From positions 37,850,783 through 37,914,782 of the forward strand of contig OX359250.1 of the NCBI GenBank assembly GCA_947179485.1: a DNA stretch of 64,000 bases. The letters run 5' to 3'. Position 1 is the stretch's first letter. Each line of letters begins with the position of its first letter. The notes beneath the pieces were generated by a model. The model was given only the letters and a program-made list of their open reading frames with translations, was not told the origin of the DNA and ran no database searches. Below, one piece after another: positions 13,051-25,118 of the stretch. The translations under genes were made by a program, and so were the position numbers. The stretch comes from Allacma fusca (lineage: Eukaryota > Arthropoda > Collembola > Symphypleona > Sminthuridae).

Positions 13051-14450
13051 TTGCCGGTTACAGGAGAACCTCTAGTAGGACTAGTAGTTACAGAAGTACA
13101 AGAAAAACAAATTATCCAGTCAGTCAAAGGGGAGCAAACTATCAAACAGAAGCAAGATATGAAGAAAATTGATAATGTCAGCACTATTGAATTCGAAGGT
13201 ACCGTGAAATCTGGGACCGTTCGGAAGTACTCTCTTTCTGTTCGAAAAGCAGCGGTGGTAAGATTTATAGTGAGATTTTCTTCAGCAATGCTAACACTTT
13301 ACAAACATTTGACATACACAGTATTTACAAGATTTAAATTTAATGATTAGATTGGTGACCCTATTTTACCAAAAACATGGGCAGAGCGTCGAATTAAAAA
13401 TATATTCATTTACTGGATATTCATGTTCCTGCTGGCGGCATGCATCAACGGAACAGTTCTGTACGCCTTCGTTATCATCCCGGACATCCACGCACGGCAG
13501 GAACTTGAGAAAATATTTCTCTTTCCTGAATTATGCCTCACTAGCATAATTGGAGTGGAAATTGTAATAATCATAACTTGCTTCTATGCATTTTATGTTC
13601 TTGTATTTCCAGACGAGACCCAATGGAAGATCGGGAATCTTGTTAGTAAGCCTACAGTGCTGTGATATCAATTTTTAAAGAGTACAAAATCGTATATGAC
13701 AAATGTGCTTTCCACTACAATTTTTTTTACACGACCCAATATATAGCGCTGGTTTGGTTTTGTCGTTCTCAATGGCTACATTGCTTTTTGCTTATTCTGC
13801 TATGGGAAAAACACCGCCGGACTGTTGACACGTTTGGAAAAAAATATGAATAAGGGTCTTAATTCGAACTACTCACTAATCTCCAAAAGGCTAGAGCAAT
13901 CTCAGCTATATGTACGTCCGTAATTATGCAATTTCAAAGTTGTGTATATGCAAATGCCATAAAAGGACAACATTATAATTAATACTGTCACCTGGTAGTT
14001 TTATTGCTGCGGCGTGAGAAGCTACCACAGCTGGGAACAATATTTGCCCGAAACTAAATCTTACCCCCAAAGTTGCTGTGATATCGAGGTACAACTTTAT
14101 TCAAAGAATATTTCTAAATTAATGGACATCATCCTCTGAAATATACCAAATGATCAACTCCTAGCAACAAGGGACTAAACCGAGAGTCTTGTTTTTTTAA
14201 AAAAATTTAGAAGCACCGCTCCTGCGAAGAGCCATTACAGGAAATGTGGGGAGGGAAAGTGGTAATACATCAAATGGGATGTTTCAATTATGAAGCGATC
14301 TTGGCCATGGCCATCACTGGAATTTTTTTCTTCTTCGCTGGAACCTTCGTAATTAGCTCCACTGCTAGCACTGTCTGCATGAGCATGATTTTGACATACG
14401 TTGGAGGCAAAGATATTAAGATTGAGCAAGCTAATCCATTCTTTGATTGA
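13051..14450 (+). CDS. tetraspanin family membrane protein
   Basis: Exons ending at 13257, then 13351-13641, 13747-13911, 13999-14088 and 14211-14450, all joined in phase 0. Four membrane helices are visible: around IYWIFMFLLAACING, SIIGVEIVIIITCFYAF, WFGFVVLNGYIAFCLFCYG and ILAMAITGIFFFFAGTF. The large loop between helices 3 and 4 carries the tetraspanin signature YCCG, then SCC and two further cysteines (RSCEE and MGCFNYE), giving the six conserved cysteines. The C-terminal tail is short. Odd: about 80 residues precede helix 1, longer than the usual N-terminus, and the 5' exon opens at a non-ATG codon, so the true start is probably in an upstream exon or at an internal Met near 13159. Tetraspanins organise membrane protein clusters; the partner is unknown. 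AATAAA at 14548-14553. Confidence 0.8.
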
Positions 14451-15012
14451 ACTTCGAATTATCCATTATTCGGATATCTGGGGCTTCATCCGATACTGCC
14501 TACTCTACTGTATTTCCCTACATCTACTTCTTATAGCTCAATATCCAAATAAACTAAAACCGTGGATTAATTTTTTTCAAACCTCAACCCTTTGGAAAAT
14601 GTCATGTTATTGTGACATAGTAAAGATAGTATGAATGATTATTCCAGTACTTACTCTAGTATTAATATACATATGTACTGTCCCACTATGCTCAGGATCC
14701 ATTTTTGACCGTTTAGGGTTAAGGATTTAAACAAATATTTGAATGAGATCTTAAAGAATAAAAAACCAGCAAAATTATGCATACTAAATTAAGCAACAAA
14801 ATTATAAAAATCGGATTACACAAAATAATTCCGTTCTTCATGGAAAGTAGTACTGGAGCGGGTGAAGTAGAGTAGTGCACTGCACAAGGAACTAGAGGTA
14901 ACTGACCATCAGTGTGAATCAGTGCGAATGTAGACGTAGCATAAAAATATCGTTCCGCGAAGCATTAAATCAAACCGTCCGTATGGAATAAGGTTTTTGT
15001 TGTGCTGTCTTC
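14451..15012. other. tetraspanin 3' UTR and promoter region of the PICK1 locus
   Basis: Contains the tetraspanin polyadenylation signal near 14548 and then AT-rich sequence leading to the first candidate exon of the next locus. Nothing else is supported. Confidence 0.35.
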
Positions 15013-16998
15013 ATGTCGTGCATTATAAGTAAGTAACGTAAGTGAAGGAACAATTTCTTGTTCATCGTTTCATATGTAAGTAAGTAGCTCTTAACAAATT
15101 AAACAATTTCAAGTGTCAACTTTTAAGTTCTGAATAAAGGGTCATCAAAGCCTGAGTGAACAAATATTTAATATTTACTTATTGGATCCTAATCATTGCT
15201 GATTTTGAAATCTAGTAATTTTGTGCGTTTCTGTCATTTTTGTGAGTGGAACTCATACATCAGCAGTCAGGTAATGTCATTAATTCAAATGTCAACGATT
15301 GTAGTTTGAAAGTTAAATTGTGAAGTAAATTTGTTGGTTACTATTTTGGGTAATATCCCTATATTAGGGAAATGAGGGTAAAGATAATCCATTGGAATAT
15401 AAAAATAGTAGTTGAATGGAGCGTGATATATATTTGTATTTTTTTTTTCAGAAATAAACGTACCTTTTGTCAAGTTGGAATCCGGTGTAAGGTGGACGTG
15501 ACCCTGGATGGTTTTATATTTTTCGGAGCGGAAACGCAAGGAATGTTGACCAACATGCTGGATTTTGGAGACGACTACATTCTGGACGAGGACAAATTGT
15601 AGTTTTTCCTGCTTTGGAATTCCAATTAATATTAGATTTTAATTGACGTATTTCGTTTTTGTAGATACTGGTTTCGTACCGAATTTCCTTTTTGCTGTTC
15701 AAGCCGAAAAATCTTGTGGCTCAGCCTCAGTGTTATTTGTTTTTGACTGATTTGATGTTTTTGAGTTTTTTTTATTTTTTTTTGTCTGCTAGAAATCAAG
15801 CTGTATTTGCGTGAGAAGGCAAAGTTTTTAAAGGCAGTGTCAGTGTAATTTATATGACTGGTGTGTAGGCCCATTTTAAGTATTGACGTTTCATTGTTTG
15901 GCCTGCATGAGTAGATAATATTTTGCAACAATTCGAGTAGAGTTGTACATTTTTGCAGGGTTTTAACGAAATTTAGGGAAGTCGGGAGAGGAAGTGTTGT
16001 TGAACAAGTTTTTATTTATTGAAGACATTGTTGAAGAGTTGAGGTTGGGACCCATGGCGCATAGGAATTGCCCACATGATTTTTATAGACAGTACTACGA
16101 GTTTTATGACCACTTGGACCCGCTGTTACCCTTTGGTGGGAATCGGGATAGCGCCATGAATGCTTATGAGGATCGAATGTAATTTATTTTATTTTATTTT
16201 TTTTTTCAACAACTCTACAGCTTTTCTGTTTGTTCTTTTTTGAGGGGCTCGGTTGGTTTCAGGTTTACTGTATTTGGTCCGGTGATAGCATTCACGTCAC
16301 TGCTGTTTACTTGCTTTTGTATGCTTGCTGTTGTGTTTTAATAATTTGATAGGTGATTAATTGTACACGAAGTCTATTAGAATTATAAACAAGGACTATT
16401 TATATAACCAGCACTAACTTTTAGCAGACTTACAATGGACTTCGAACCGGATATTACTGTTATCGTTTTATTTGACATGATGTATAAATGAATAATTGCA
16501 GTTACCTGGCTCCCCACCCTTCTAATTGTTATCAGAGTTTCTCTCGTATCGGTAGTTTTGTATTGACCTGTTATTGAAGTTCAGTCAAGGGGAGAGATTC
16601 AATTTAATATTTATTTTAGGCCCGAGGTAAAATTAATTTCATCATCAACCTCGCAGTCAGATTCTGCTGGAATTTCCGTGGAAATAGCAAAACCTCCCAG
16701 GTTACCCGAAGAATTAATTGCTGTTCACAGTTCTTACTGTCTTTTCCCTGAAAGTACGGAAACTTTAAGTGAAGCTATGAGATCTTGTGGAACTCTGAAA
16801 AATGAAGAAATACGTGTCAGTTTTGAAACAGAGTACCCTCCGAACACAGACAGTTCATTTCCTGGTGATTCATTCACCATTAGTGACTCTATGCTAATTG
16901 GCAATAATCAAAGTTGTCATGTGGGTGTCACTTCAAAATCAGACCAACTGCATGCATCGTTTTGTGTGTATCCACAATTGGAAATGTTGGAATTGTAA
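15013..16998 (+). CDS. unrecognised protein sharing the PICK1 leader region
   Basis: Two exons, 15977-16178 and 16620-16998, read in one frame across a GT-AG intron and end at a TAA. They look coding: balanced composition, no stops, and sensible splice sites. Extending upstream, a mini-exon 15013-15028 (ATG TCG TGC ATT ATA A, followed by GTAAGT) and a 33-nt exon 15452-15484 fit in phase and give about 209 residues beginning MSCIIKINVPFVKLESG. The C-terminal half is S/T/E-rich and acidic; the middle has an aromatic patch (FYRQYYEFYDHLDPLLPF). I recognise no domain, signal peptide or membrane helix. The last two exons lie inside the first intron of PICK1 on the same strand. The 5' exons are tentative; the donor at 15485 (GTGTAA) is weak. 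Confidence 0.5.
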
Positions 16999-19082
16999 TG
17001 TGCTCTTGTACTCCTCGAAGAGTTTTACTTTGACTCTTATTACGTTACGCTTTCTTTCGCCAAATGTTTTCCAAATGATAGGTGCTTACATAGATGTGAA
17101 TCCGTATAATTACCCTTTATTCCAGTGCATGTTCATGTATGTCGTTTATGGGCCTTATCATGTGTTTCCGCTTGTTGTGTAGGCAGTTCTTCCTCAGGCT
17201 AATATACCGCAGGATGTAAAACCACAAAGATAGTTTTGTTACGTAATTGTTTTTGCTCATTTGTGCTCATGTAAAACCAAAATATGTTTCACATTACTTG
17301 TCAAAGCATTGGTGCAGCGAGTAGGAATTCTCGTTTAGCAAATATCTAGGTGGAAATTGTATTTTCAAAATGTATATTTTTTTTCCACCACCGTTGGAGT
17401 GGTACTTGAATGAATTTTTTTAATCTTTTGTAATGAAATTGATTTGTTGTACACTACTAGTAATAAGTCAGCCAAATGTTACTAACCATATTTAAAATTA
17501 GATGAAGAAAGTATTTTTGACATTTATAATCCCTCGTACCTTTGTATTGGAAGACAGTTCTGTTGCTTTATTTATTGCGGCATTGAGATGTGATTATTTT
17601 GATAGAAATACGGTGTATATGAAGTTCACACTGACTAATAATGAATTATTTTGAACATAGGGGTTTGAAAATAACTACTGGAACAGTAACAATAACCAAG
17701 GATGAATCAACCAACATGATTGGAATAAGTATTGGCGGAGGTGCTCCCAACTGCCCTTGTCTTTACATCGTTCAAGTTTTTGACAACACACCGGCTTCCA
17801 AAGAAGGCACGTTACAGAGCGGAGATGAAATTACTGGAGTCAACACTGTTAGCGTGAAAGGCAAAACCAAAGTTGAGGTGGCGAAAATGATACAGGCTAT
17901 CAAGGTGCAATTTGAGTATTTAATTTGATTTTTCAATTAATATCTCTATTTTAAAACTGATTGTTAGATGCTGTTGACTTTTGGAATTTGCGAATTTTCA
18001 GGGTGAAGTCACTATTCAATATAACAAATTACATGCAGAGGCATCACAAGGAAAGAGTTTGGATATTATTTTGAAGAAAGTAAAGCATCGATTAGTTGAG
18101 AATTTGAGTTCTACAACCGCCGATGCATTAGGCCTTTCAAGAGCTATTCTTTGTAATGACAGCCTTGTAAAAAAATTGGCGGAACTTCAGCGAACTGAGG
18201 TTATGTATAGAGGGATGGTAGAGCACACTCAGAGGCTTCTGCGGGCTTATTTGGAGTTGTTACGAGTAATTAAATTGTTTGGAGAAACATTCGCTCAAAT
18301 TGGAGTTCGAGAACCGCAGCCCAGGGCCTCCTTAGCTTTTACCCAGTTTGCGGATTACCATCGTCAGATTGAAAAACGTGGAGTGGAAATGGTGAAGCAA
18401 CTGAAGCCTGTAAGTTGTGAACTAGTACCTAATGGTTTCTGATATAAATCCATGTTGGCAAGTGTTTATATCAGGAAATATGAAGGATATTGTGTTGGAG
18501 TTGATAAAATTGAAAACATTTTTGGTATTTATAGGTACTGTCAGATCTGGGAACGTACTTGTATAAAGCTATTCCGGATACAAAGTTGACAATCGGGAAG
18601 TACGCGGATGCCAAATTCGAGTATTTGTCGTTTTGCTTAAAAGTGAAAGAGATGGACGACGAAGAGTTCAACTATGCATCCATACAGGAGCCACTTTATC
18701 GAGTAGAAACAGGGAATTATGAATATCGGTAATAGTTTTGTATTTTTGTTTATACTAAAACATTACCGACAATATTTTAATCAATGTTGTTGCCAGGCTT
18801 GTTCTGCGATGCCGCCAAGAAGCAAGGGGTCGCTTTGCACAGCTTAGGTCGGATGTTCAAGTAAAGTTAGAATTACTGGACAATAAACACGTTCAAGATG
18901 TTGCCGCTCAGCTGCAAAAATTATCTAAAGGGTTAGCTGAATTCTACGAAGAAATTCACCGTCTGAGTAAAGAAAACGAAAACCTTTTCCCAGTGGAAGT
19001 TGACTTAACGGATACTGCTTTTATCTACGATGGTACTCTGGAGGTTTTACCACCTGATGAAAACACCGACGATCTAGAGTGA
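15543..19082 (+). CDS. PICK1: PICK1, PDZ-BAR scaffold protein
   Basis: Coding exons 15543-15598, 17661-17904, 18002-18409, 18535-18728 and 18797-19082 join in phase to about 395 residues, near the 415 of human PICK1. The N-terminus DEDKLGL matches the PICK1 start, followed by a PDZ domain (about residues 22-105; ligand-binding region NMIGISIGGGAPNCPCLYIV, then GDEITGVN and KGKTKVEVAKMIQ). A BAR/arfaptin-homology domain follows (about 145-350, including VKHRLVENLSS, FADYHRQIEKRG and RCRQEARGRFAQ), and an acidic tail ends ENTDDLE. PICK1 binds C-termini of receptors, transporters and PKC through the PDZ domain and bends membrane with the BAR domain in endosomal traffic. Intron 1 is about 2 kb and contains exons of another protein. 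The ATG at 15543 was chosen because the frame upstream does not resemble PICK1. Confidence 0.9.
16999..17660. other. rest of PICK1 intron 1
   Basis: Intronic sequence between the end of the nested open frame and PICK1 exon 2, probably including the 3' UTR of the nested transcript. No repeat or RNA gene seen. Confidence 0.35.
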
Positions 19083-20281
19083 TATATTCCTTGTGATTAG
19101 TTGTGTGCATTGTCATTTAACTATTGGAATAATTATACCTAATCTCACAATCAGCCTTTCTCATAACTACACTACAAGTTAAACCAGTTTGTTCATCCTG
19201 TCACTCCAGTCAAACTGAATTGATGCCTGCGATCATTCAAAAAATGTCTCCGAAAGTATTTGCTAAATGGTTGTACGATTCCTGTGGCTGAAAGGTGCGC
19301 TTCCTTAAACTTACTACGTGTAGCCTTGAGATTTTAGGCACCTGAAGCGTTTCACATTTGTTTTATGATACAATGCCATTAATATTAGTCATTATAGTAT
19401 CAATTAGGAATTTATTATACCAAAAACCGAACTAAGTCAATTTTGAATTGTATTCTAGTCATATCATGTCAATATCATGCTATCTTTTGCATTCCAGTTT
19501 CCAGTAATCTCGTTTATAATCTCATTACACAGTAAATTTCGTGTCACCATTACGGTATGCAACATTCCGATCGAAACACTTCCAGGTGAATCACTTTACT
19601 TTTAAAGGACTTACGTGTACTAACTATTTACAGCCTAGTCTTGAACGGAACTATCTGAAATTCCGCAACTGTATGTACATATGTCCTTTACTTCATGTAC
19701 TCCCTCATTGCTTGTTAATTTAAAATCAGTTCGGATTATTCTGTTCTGTCGATACCATGTCATCCATCTGTACTCTAATTCACTTTTATATTGGTAAAAA
19801 TATGAAGATAAAAATCAGTAATAACTATTATTGATAGATTAATAAATTATAGGACAAAGATCCTTTAGTGGCAGTCATGCTGTTGTTGAGGTTCTGGTTT
19901 TTTTAAATTTAATCTGCGGAAAAAATGAAGCTTCATTGATTTCATCAAACAGCGTTTCAGCTGTTTTGCTTCCGGAATATGTCAAAATGCTGTAATGAGG
20001 TAATAACTCCAAAATGTTTACAGACGGGTTTGTAGAAGCACTTCATGATTGTACTGTCAACAGTTCTTGTACATCTGAAGCATTTAAGTGGAACTGTATT
20101 TTGAAAATGTATTTACGGGACAAGTAAAAATTAACGCAGGTTTTATTATATTGGTCACCACAGATTTAGAAGGGTTTCTAATTGATTCTAACGGGATGGT
20201 ACTCTTCTGCAGAACAAAATTGTTGTTATTATAGATATAAGGTTTTTAATGGCTCTTAGTATTCAATAAGATTTTTCAGCA
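19083..20281. other. convergent spacer between PICK1 and the Ca2+ ATPase
   Basis: 3' UTRs of PICK1 (+) and the calcium pump (-). I searched the minus strand here for further pump exons encoding a calmodulin-binding tail and saw none. No other feature is supported. Confidence 0.4.
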
Positions 20282-23200
20282 TCATGTCTGAGCCACAGCT
20301 GGCTTTTTCTTCCTAAATATCTTGTTGAGATTTCTCATAACCGCTTTCCCGACACTTCCTGGCACTGAGCAGGCAACTTGTCCCCATAGAAGTGTGGAGA
20401 ATCCGAACATGGCGCAATATAACCACTGGTCTGGGGTGAGGGCATAAGTAAAGAACACACGGCCACCCCATTGTATAATGATAACCTTGAGAATAAAAAA
20501 TCAAAACCGGTCTTCCTAGGTTTCTAGTACCGATTAATCACTGAGTACATACATATAAGTACATATAAATCCTACCTGGCCAACCAAAGTACCAATCCAG
20601 ATAGAGTAAAAAATAGCGTTGCGGAAGATTCCTTTGAAGACATTCCTCTCCCCATGAATTTTCCGGGCGTTAATTTCACTGAATAAAGTCATAATCACGA
20701 AAGAGTTAAAGACCATTGTCAGATGGGAACTTGGTTCATCTTTTTTGGTACCATCATCCATGTTCAGCATCATTGGGGCTGGACGATACAATAATAATGC
20801 TTGACGTTAGCTCGTATAGGAACAATAATTAATTGTGAGTTACCTTGTACATAAAAATCGAAAGCTAACCCAAGAACAAAATAAGAAGAATAATAACGCA
20901 TTGGTATGTGGAATGGAGAACAATATTCTGTAGCATTATTGGAGAGATCAAAGAAGCTGTTCTTCCGTAAGGCTTTCGCAATAGCAGGTCCTCCGTCGGC
21001 AACTCCGTTGCTAACGCAAGGGACGCTAGGGTGTCCATGATTAAATTCACCCACAACATTTGAACAGCCTATGGATTGATATAACAGTACTATTTTATAT
21101 CATGATTACAAAATATTGTGATCTGGAGAAATTTCTTACTTTCAAAGGGCTGGTATTATATACACAAGCTCCAACCATGGCCACCACCACTGCTACCATT
21201 GTGACAGTGAGTTGAAATTGGAGAAATTTTGCTATGCTGTCGTATACATTTCTACCCCACATAACTGCTTTCACTATACTAGTGAAGTTATCATCTGTCA
21301 GTATAATGTCTGATGCTTCTTTAGCCACATCTGTCCCAGCAATGCCCTGTAAAAATTTCAAATAGATAACTCCTAATTTCTTTGCACCATAAAAATACTG
21401 ATATGATTGTAAAAAAAATTCCCTGAAAAAATTCAATTTGAGAACTGTCATAAAACGTTTTCATACCATTGCGAACCCCACATCAGCTTTTTTCAGGGCC
21501 GGCCCATCATTTGTGCCATCTCCTGTTACTGCCACAACCTCTCGACCTTCGCTTATCTGTCCATGTCAAAGTTCAATGAATAAAATTTTTCATAAATTCA
21601 GTAACCGAGGTCATTTGATGATCACATGCTTGATTAGTTGTACGTAACTTAACAAATCCTTACATCAGAATCAATAATGCCTTTGACCAAAATGTATTTA
21701 TCTGTTGGAGATGACCTAGCCAGAACCCGCAATGAAGGCCACACTTGGTCCAGCAAGTTTTGCTGCACTTCTCCTGCGTTATCTCTAACTCTAGCATTGA
21801 AATCCTTTCCTTCAAGGATGATGCCACCGTCGCCTGGCTTCAAAATCCCACATTTGGTAGCAATGGACCGGGCTGTATTCACGTTATCGCCTGTGACCAT
21901 CCGCACGGTAATCCCGGCTCTTTGAACCTTCTTAATTGCATCCGGTACCTTTGAACATTTAAATATTTTTCCTCGTTAACATGTTTCATGATCAATTACA
22001 AAATATTGTATTGTAATCAATGTAATGTTTTGTGATTCACTGAAATTCTAATTCGAAGAGGAATAAATATTCTACAATGTAATGAACCTGATCATAAGTT
22101 AAGTTTTAGGAAAAAACTAACCTCAGGTCTAACTGGGTCTTCAATACCAACTATACAGATGCAAGTTAGGTCACTGATGATATTGTTCTCATTACTCCAG
22201 GTTGGCTCTTCGGAGATATTTTCCTAAAAATATAGTGTATATTGCTAAGTACTTCTGGATGTAAGCAAAGGGGTGGCTGTCGTTTGTTATAATGTGTAAA
22301 GTAGTTTTTCAGAAGCAGAATAATTATTACTTCATTCTTAGCAGCACTTCCAAACACGAAGTCCTTGTAGGCAATAGTAATGGTCCGAAGGGCATCTTCC
22401 GCCATTGGCTCTATTACTTGTGTCATTATTTGATTCTGAAATGCTGAGGTTAACTGACTCAATTCACCGTTTTTTAGTAAGACCCAGCTGCACCTAGTCG
22501 TCATTTATAACATCAAGGGACAAATATTATTGGAGGAAAGCCACTTGGATCAGAGTTACAATTCATTAATTAAAGGGGTACAAACTTATTCATGATTATT
22601 TCCGAAGCTCCTTTACAAAACAATCGCCAGCCACGCTTCTCCGGCAAAGGAATAACTGAACTCATGGATTTTCGGACAGAATTAAATGTGTACACATGAG
22701 TGAAGCTATTTTCAGGGTAAATCTTCCTAGTTTTTTCGTAGTCTCCACCCATTTCCAGAATGAAGCCCAAAAGGGCGCATTCTGTTTTATTACCGATTTG
22801 CTGGGGTTTGCTTCCAGTTGAGGTTCCAGCAGTCTGTTCCCCGTATTTAAATCATGACAGTTAAACCAATTTACAAATGCTCAAAATAAATTGTAATTCT
22901 TAGAAATACAAAATTTTCACTACTATTTAGAAAAACTTGCCTCAACCCTTGATGTAAAAGCACAGTTCAAGGGGATCGCTTCCTGGATAATGTCTGTGAT
23001 TTTGGAAGGGAGTTCTCCTAACTTTGGAATATTAGGTTGCACGGCACCATTTATGTAAACTCGGACAACAGTCATCCTTTGAATTAAAAATGAAGTTTTT
23101 ATAATTTTAATTATTGCTAATAATTATTAGCTATATAATTTCAAATTACAAACCTATTTGTCGTCAAAGTTCCAGTCTTGTCAGAACAAATTGCCGTTGC

Positions 23201-25118
23201 GTTTCCCATAGTCTCGCAGGCCGAGAGATGCCTCACCAAGTTATTATCTTTGAGCATTTTCTACAAGGCAAAATCATTCAGATAATAGTGTTAAACCCTT
23301 GGACTTTATTTAAACAGTCAGTCAAAATATAGCGTGCTTCCAAAATATTGTAATTTTGAGGGAATTTTACCTTCACAGAATAAGCAAGGGCTAACGTCAC
23401 AGCCAGAGGAAGCCCTTCAGGGACAGCTACAACCAAAATAGTAATTCCGGTGATGATGAATTCCACAAATTTGGATAAATGTTCATTATGCCAATCTTGT
23501 TTATCAATGATGTACCGTCGTACACAAAACTGAATGAACATAACCAGAACGGTGATCCCAGACGAAACCATTCCTGAAAACGTAATTGGACAATGATACA
23601 TATATGCAGGACCTAAAATTAACCATGAATACAATACCTATTTGTATTTCGTTTCTTACCAAAATAACCAATTCGAAGTGCCAGGATTGCAAGCTTAGCC
23701 TGAAGAACGGATTTTCCCCCAGCCTCCGCTTCGCTCGCGTTTTGCGCACTTGATTTTTTAGATACGTTCGATTTCTGTTTTTCCTTGGCCTTAGGGTCAC
23801 CTGAGTCTATTTATCCGTAAATATACATTAATTTTTCTGATTCCATGAGTTGATTTTTAATATGAAAGTGTGTACCTTCAACCTTTGTGCTTACCTGTCG
23901 CACCCAGAAGAGTCAATATAATACCAGACTGTGAATTTACTCCTACAGCAGTGATGACGATTTTGCCACTTCCTTCCATTACATGTGTACCTACATGGTA
24001 AGAGATGAAATGAAGTTAAAAAATACAGTATGAATTAATTACACCCAGGATTACCTGCCAGAACCATGGGATCAGTTTTAGGAGTTTTCTTGACATGATC
24101 GGACTCCCCGGTTAGGGAAGATTCGTCGATTTGGAGGTCATTAGAGGCAATCAATATCCCATCGGCTGGAATGAGGTCGCCGTATTTTACCTGAGGAATA
24201 GTTAATTTAAAAATAGCAGGTACTATTTTTATTAGTCAACATAAAACAGTCACTGCTTTACTGAAGTTACTTCAAACTAAATACCTGGTTTAAAAAAAGA
24301 TGTTCTGGGAAGCTTGTAAAAGTTCTACCTGACAAATATCTCCTACAACGATATCAAAAACGTTGACGTCCATACTTTTCCCATCCCGAATCACAGCAAA
24401 GACATGATTGCCCTCAACTCGTTTCTGCAACCCTTGGAATTGTCTCTCCTTGCTCCAGTCATTAAAAGCTGAGATAAGGACCACAATAGCAACACAACCA
24501 AAAATGGCCACACTGTCAATCCAACCATGGTCTTCATCCTCGGGACCCACAGCATTAGAGGGTTTCTCCGCCGCAGAATAATGATCCACGAGCCAAAGTA
24601 TGAGAGAAATGAGAGAGGATGCCAGAAGGAAAAAAAGTACGATGTCCTGCAAGGCTTCCCATGCTAACATCCAAAAGGATTTCGAAGCTTTTGGAGGAAT
24701 TTCATTTTTCCCGTAAATCTTCTGCCTAGTCTTGATTTCAACAGGATCGTTTCTTACACCTTAAATAATATAGAAACCTTTGAATTCTAGCAGAATAAGA
24801 AGATACTGAGTATTTATTTGTAGGATTTTCCGTATGGCTGGGTCACTTGCCAGAAGTAGGTGCGGTGCTTAATTTATTACAAAGTTCCAGAACTCCTCCA
24901 TAAGTGTCAATTTTGGCAATAGCGTCCGTCCGTCGCTCTTCCATCAATTCCCGAAGTTGTTTCAAGGAAATTCCAAACTCCAAACTGGGTTTCTTGGATC
25001 GGATCGTCAGTCGACTGACTGCACTCAATTTTTCTGCTAATGTTTTGTGATGGTGAGCTACATCCGTCATGGACAGCTTTTCAGCCGTATTCCTTGCGCG
25101 TAATTCGTCCCCACTCAT
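20282..25118 (-). CDS. PMCA: plasma-membrane Ca2+-transporting ATPase (P2B type), short C-terminal tail
   Basis: Seventeen exons on the minus strand, all phase-consistent, give about 1074 residues: 25118-24851, 24759-24329, 24190-24055, 23990-23895, 23806-23660, 23573-23371, 23260-23154, 23076-22941, 22833-22586, 22493-22331, 22223-22122, 21948-21664, 21556-21467, 21346-21140, 21068-20870, 20778-20576, 20485-20282. It exports Ca2+ across the plasma membrane using ATP. Landmarks: [38 protein letters not shown] in helix 4, the phospho-Asp motif [11 protein letters not shown] (Asp near 454), [70 protein letters not shown]-like [15 protein letters not shown]. Ten helices are present. The protein ends about 25 residues after helix 10 ([12 protein letters not shown]), so the long calmodulin-binding autoinhibitory tail of PMCAs is absent. 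Introns 1 and 8 appear to use GC donors. Confidence 0.93.
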
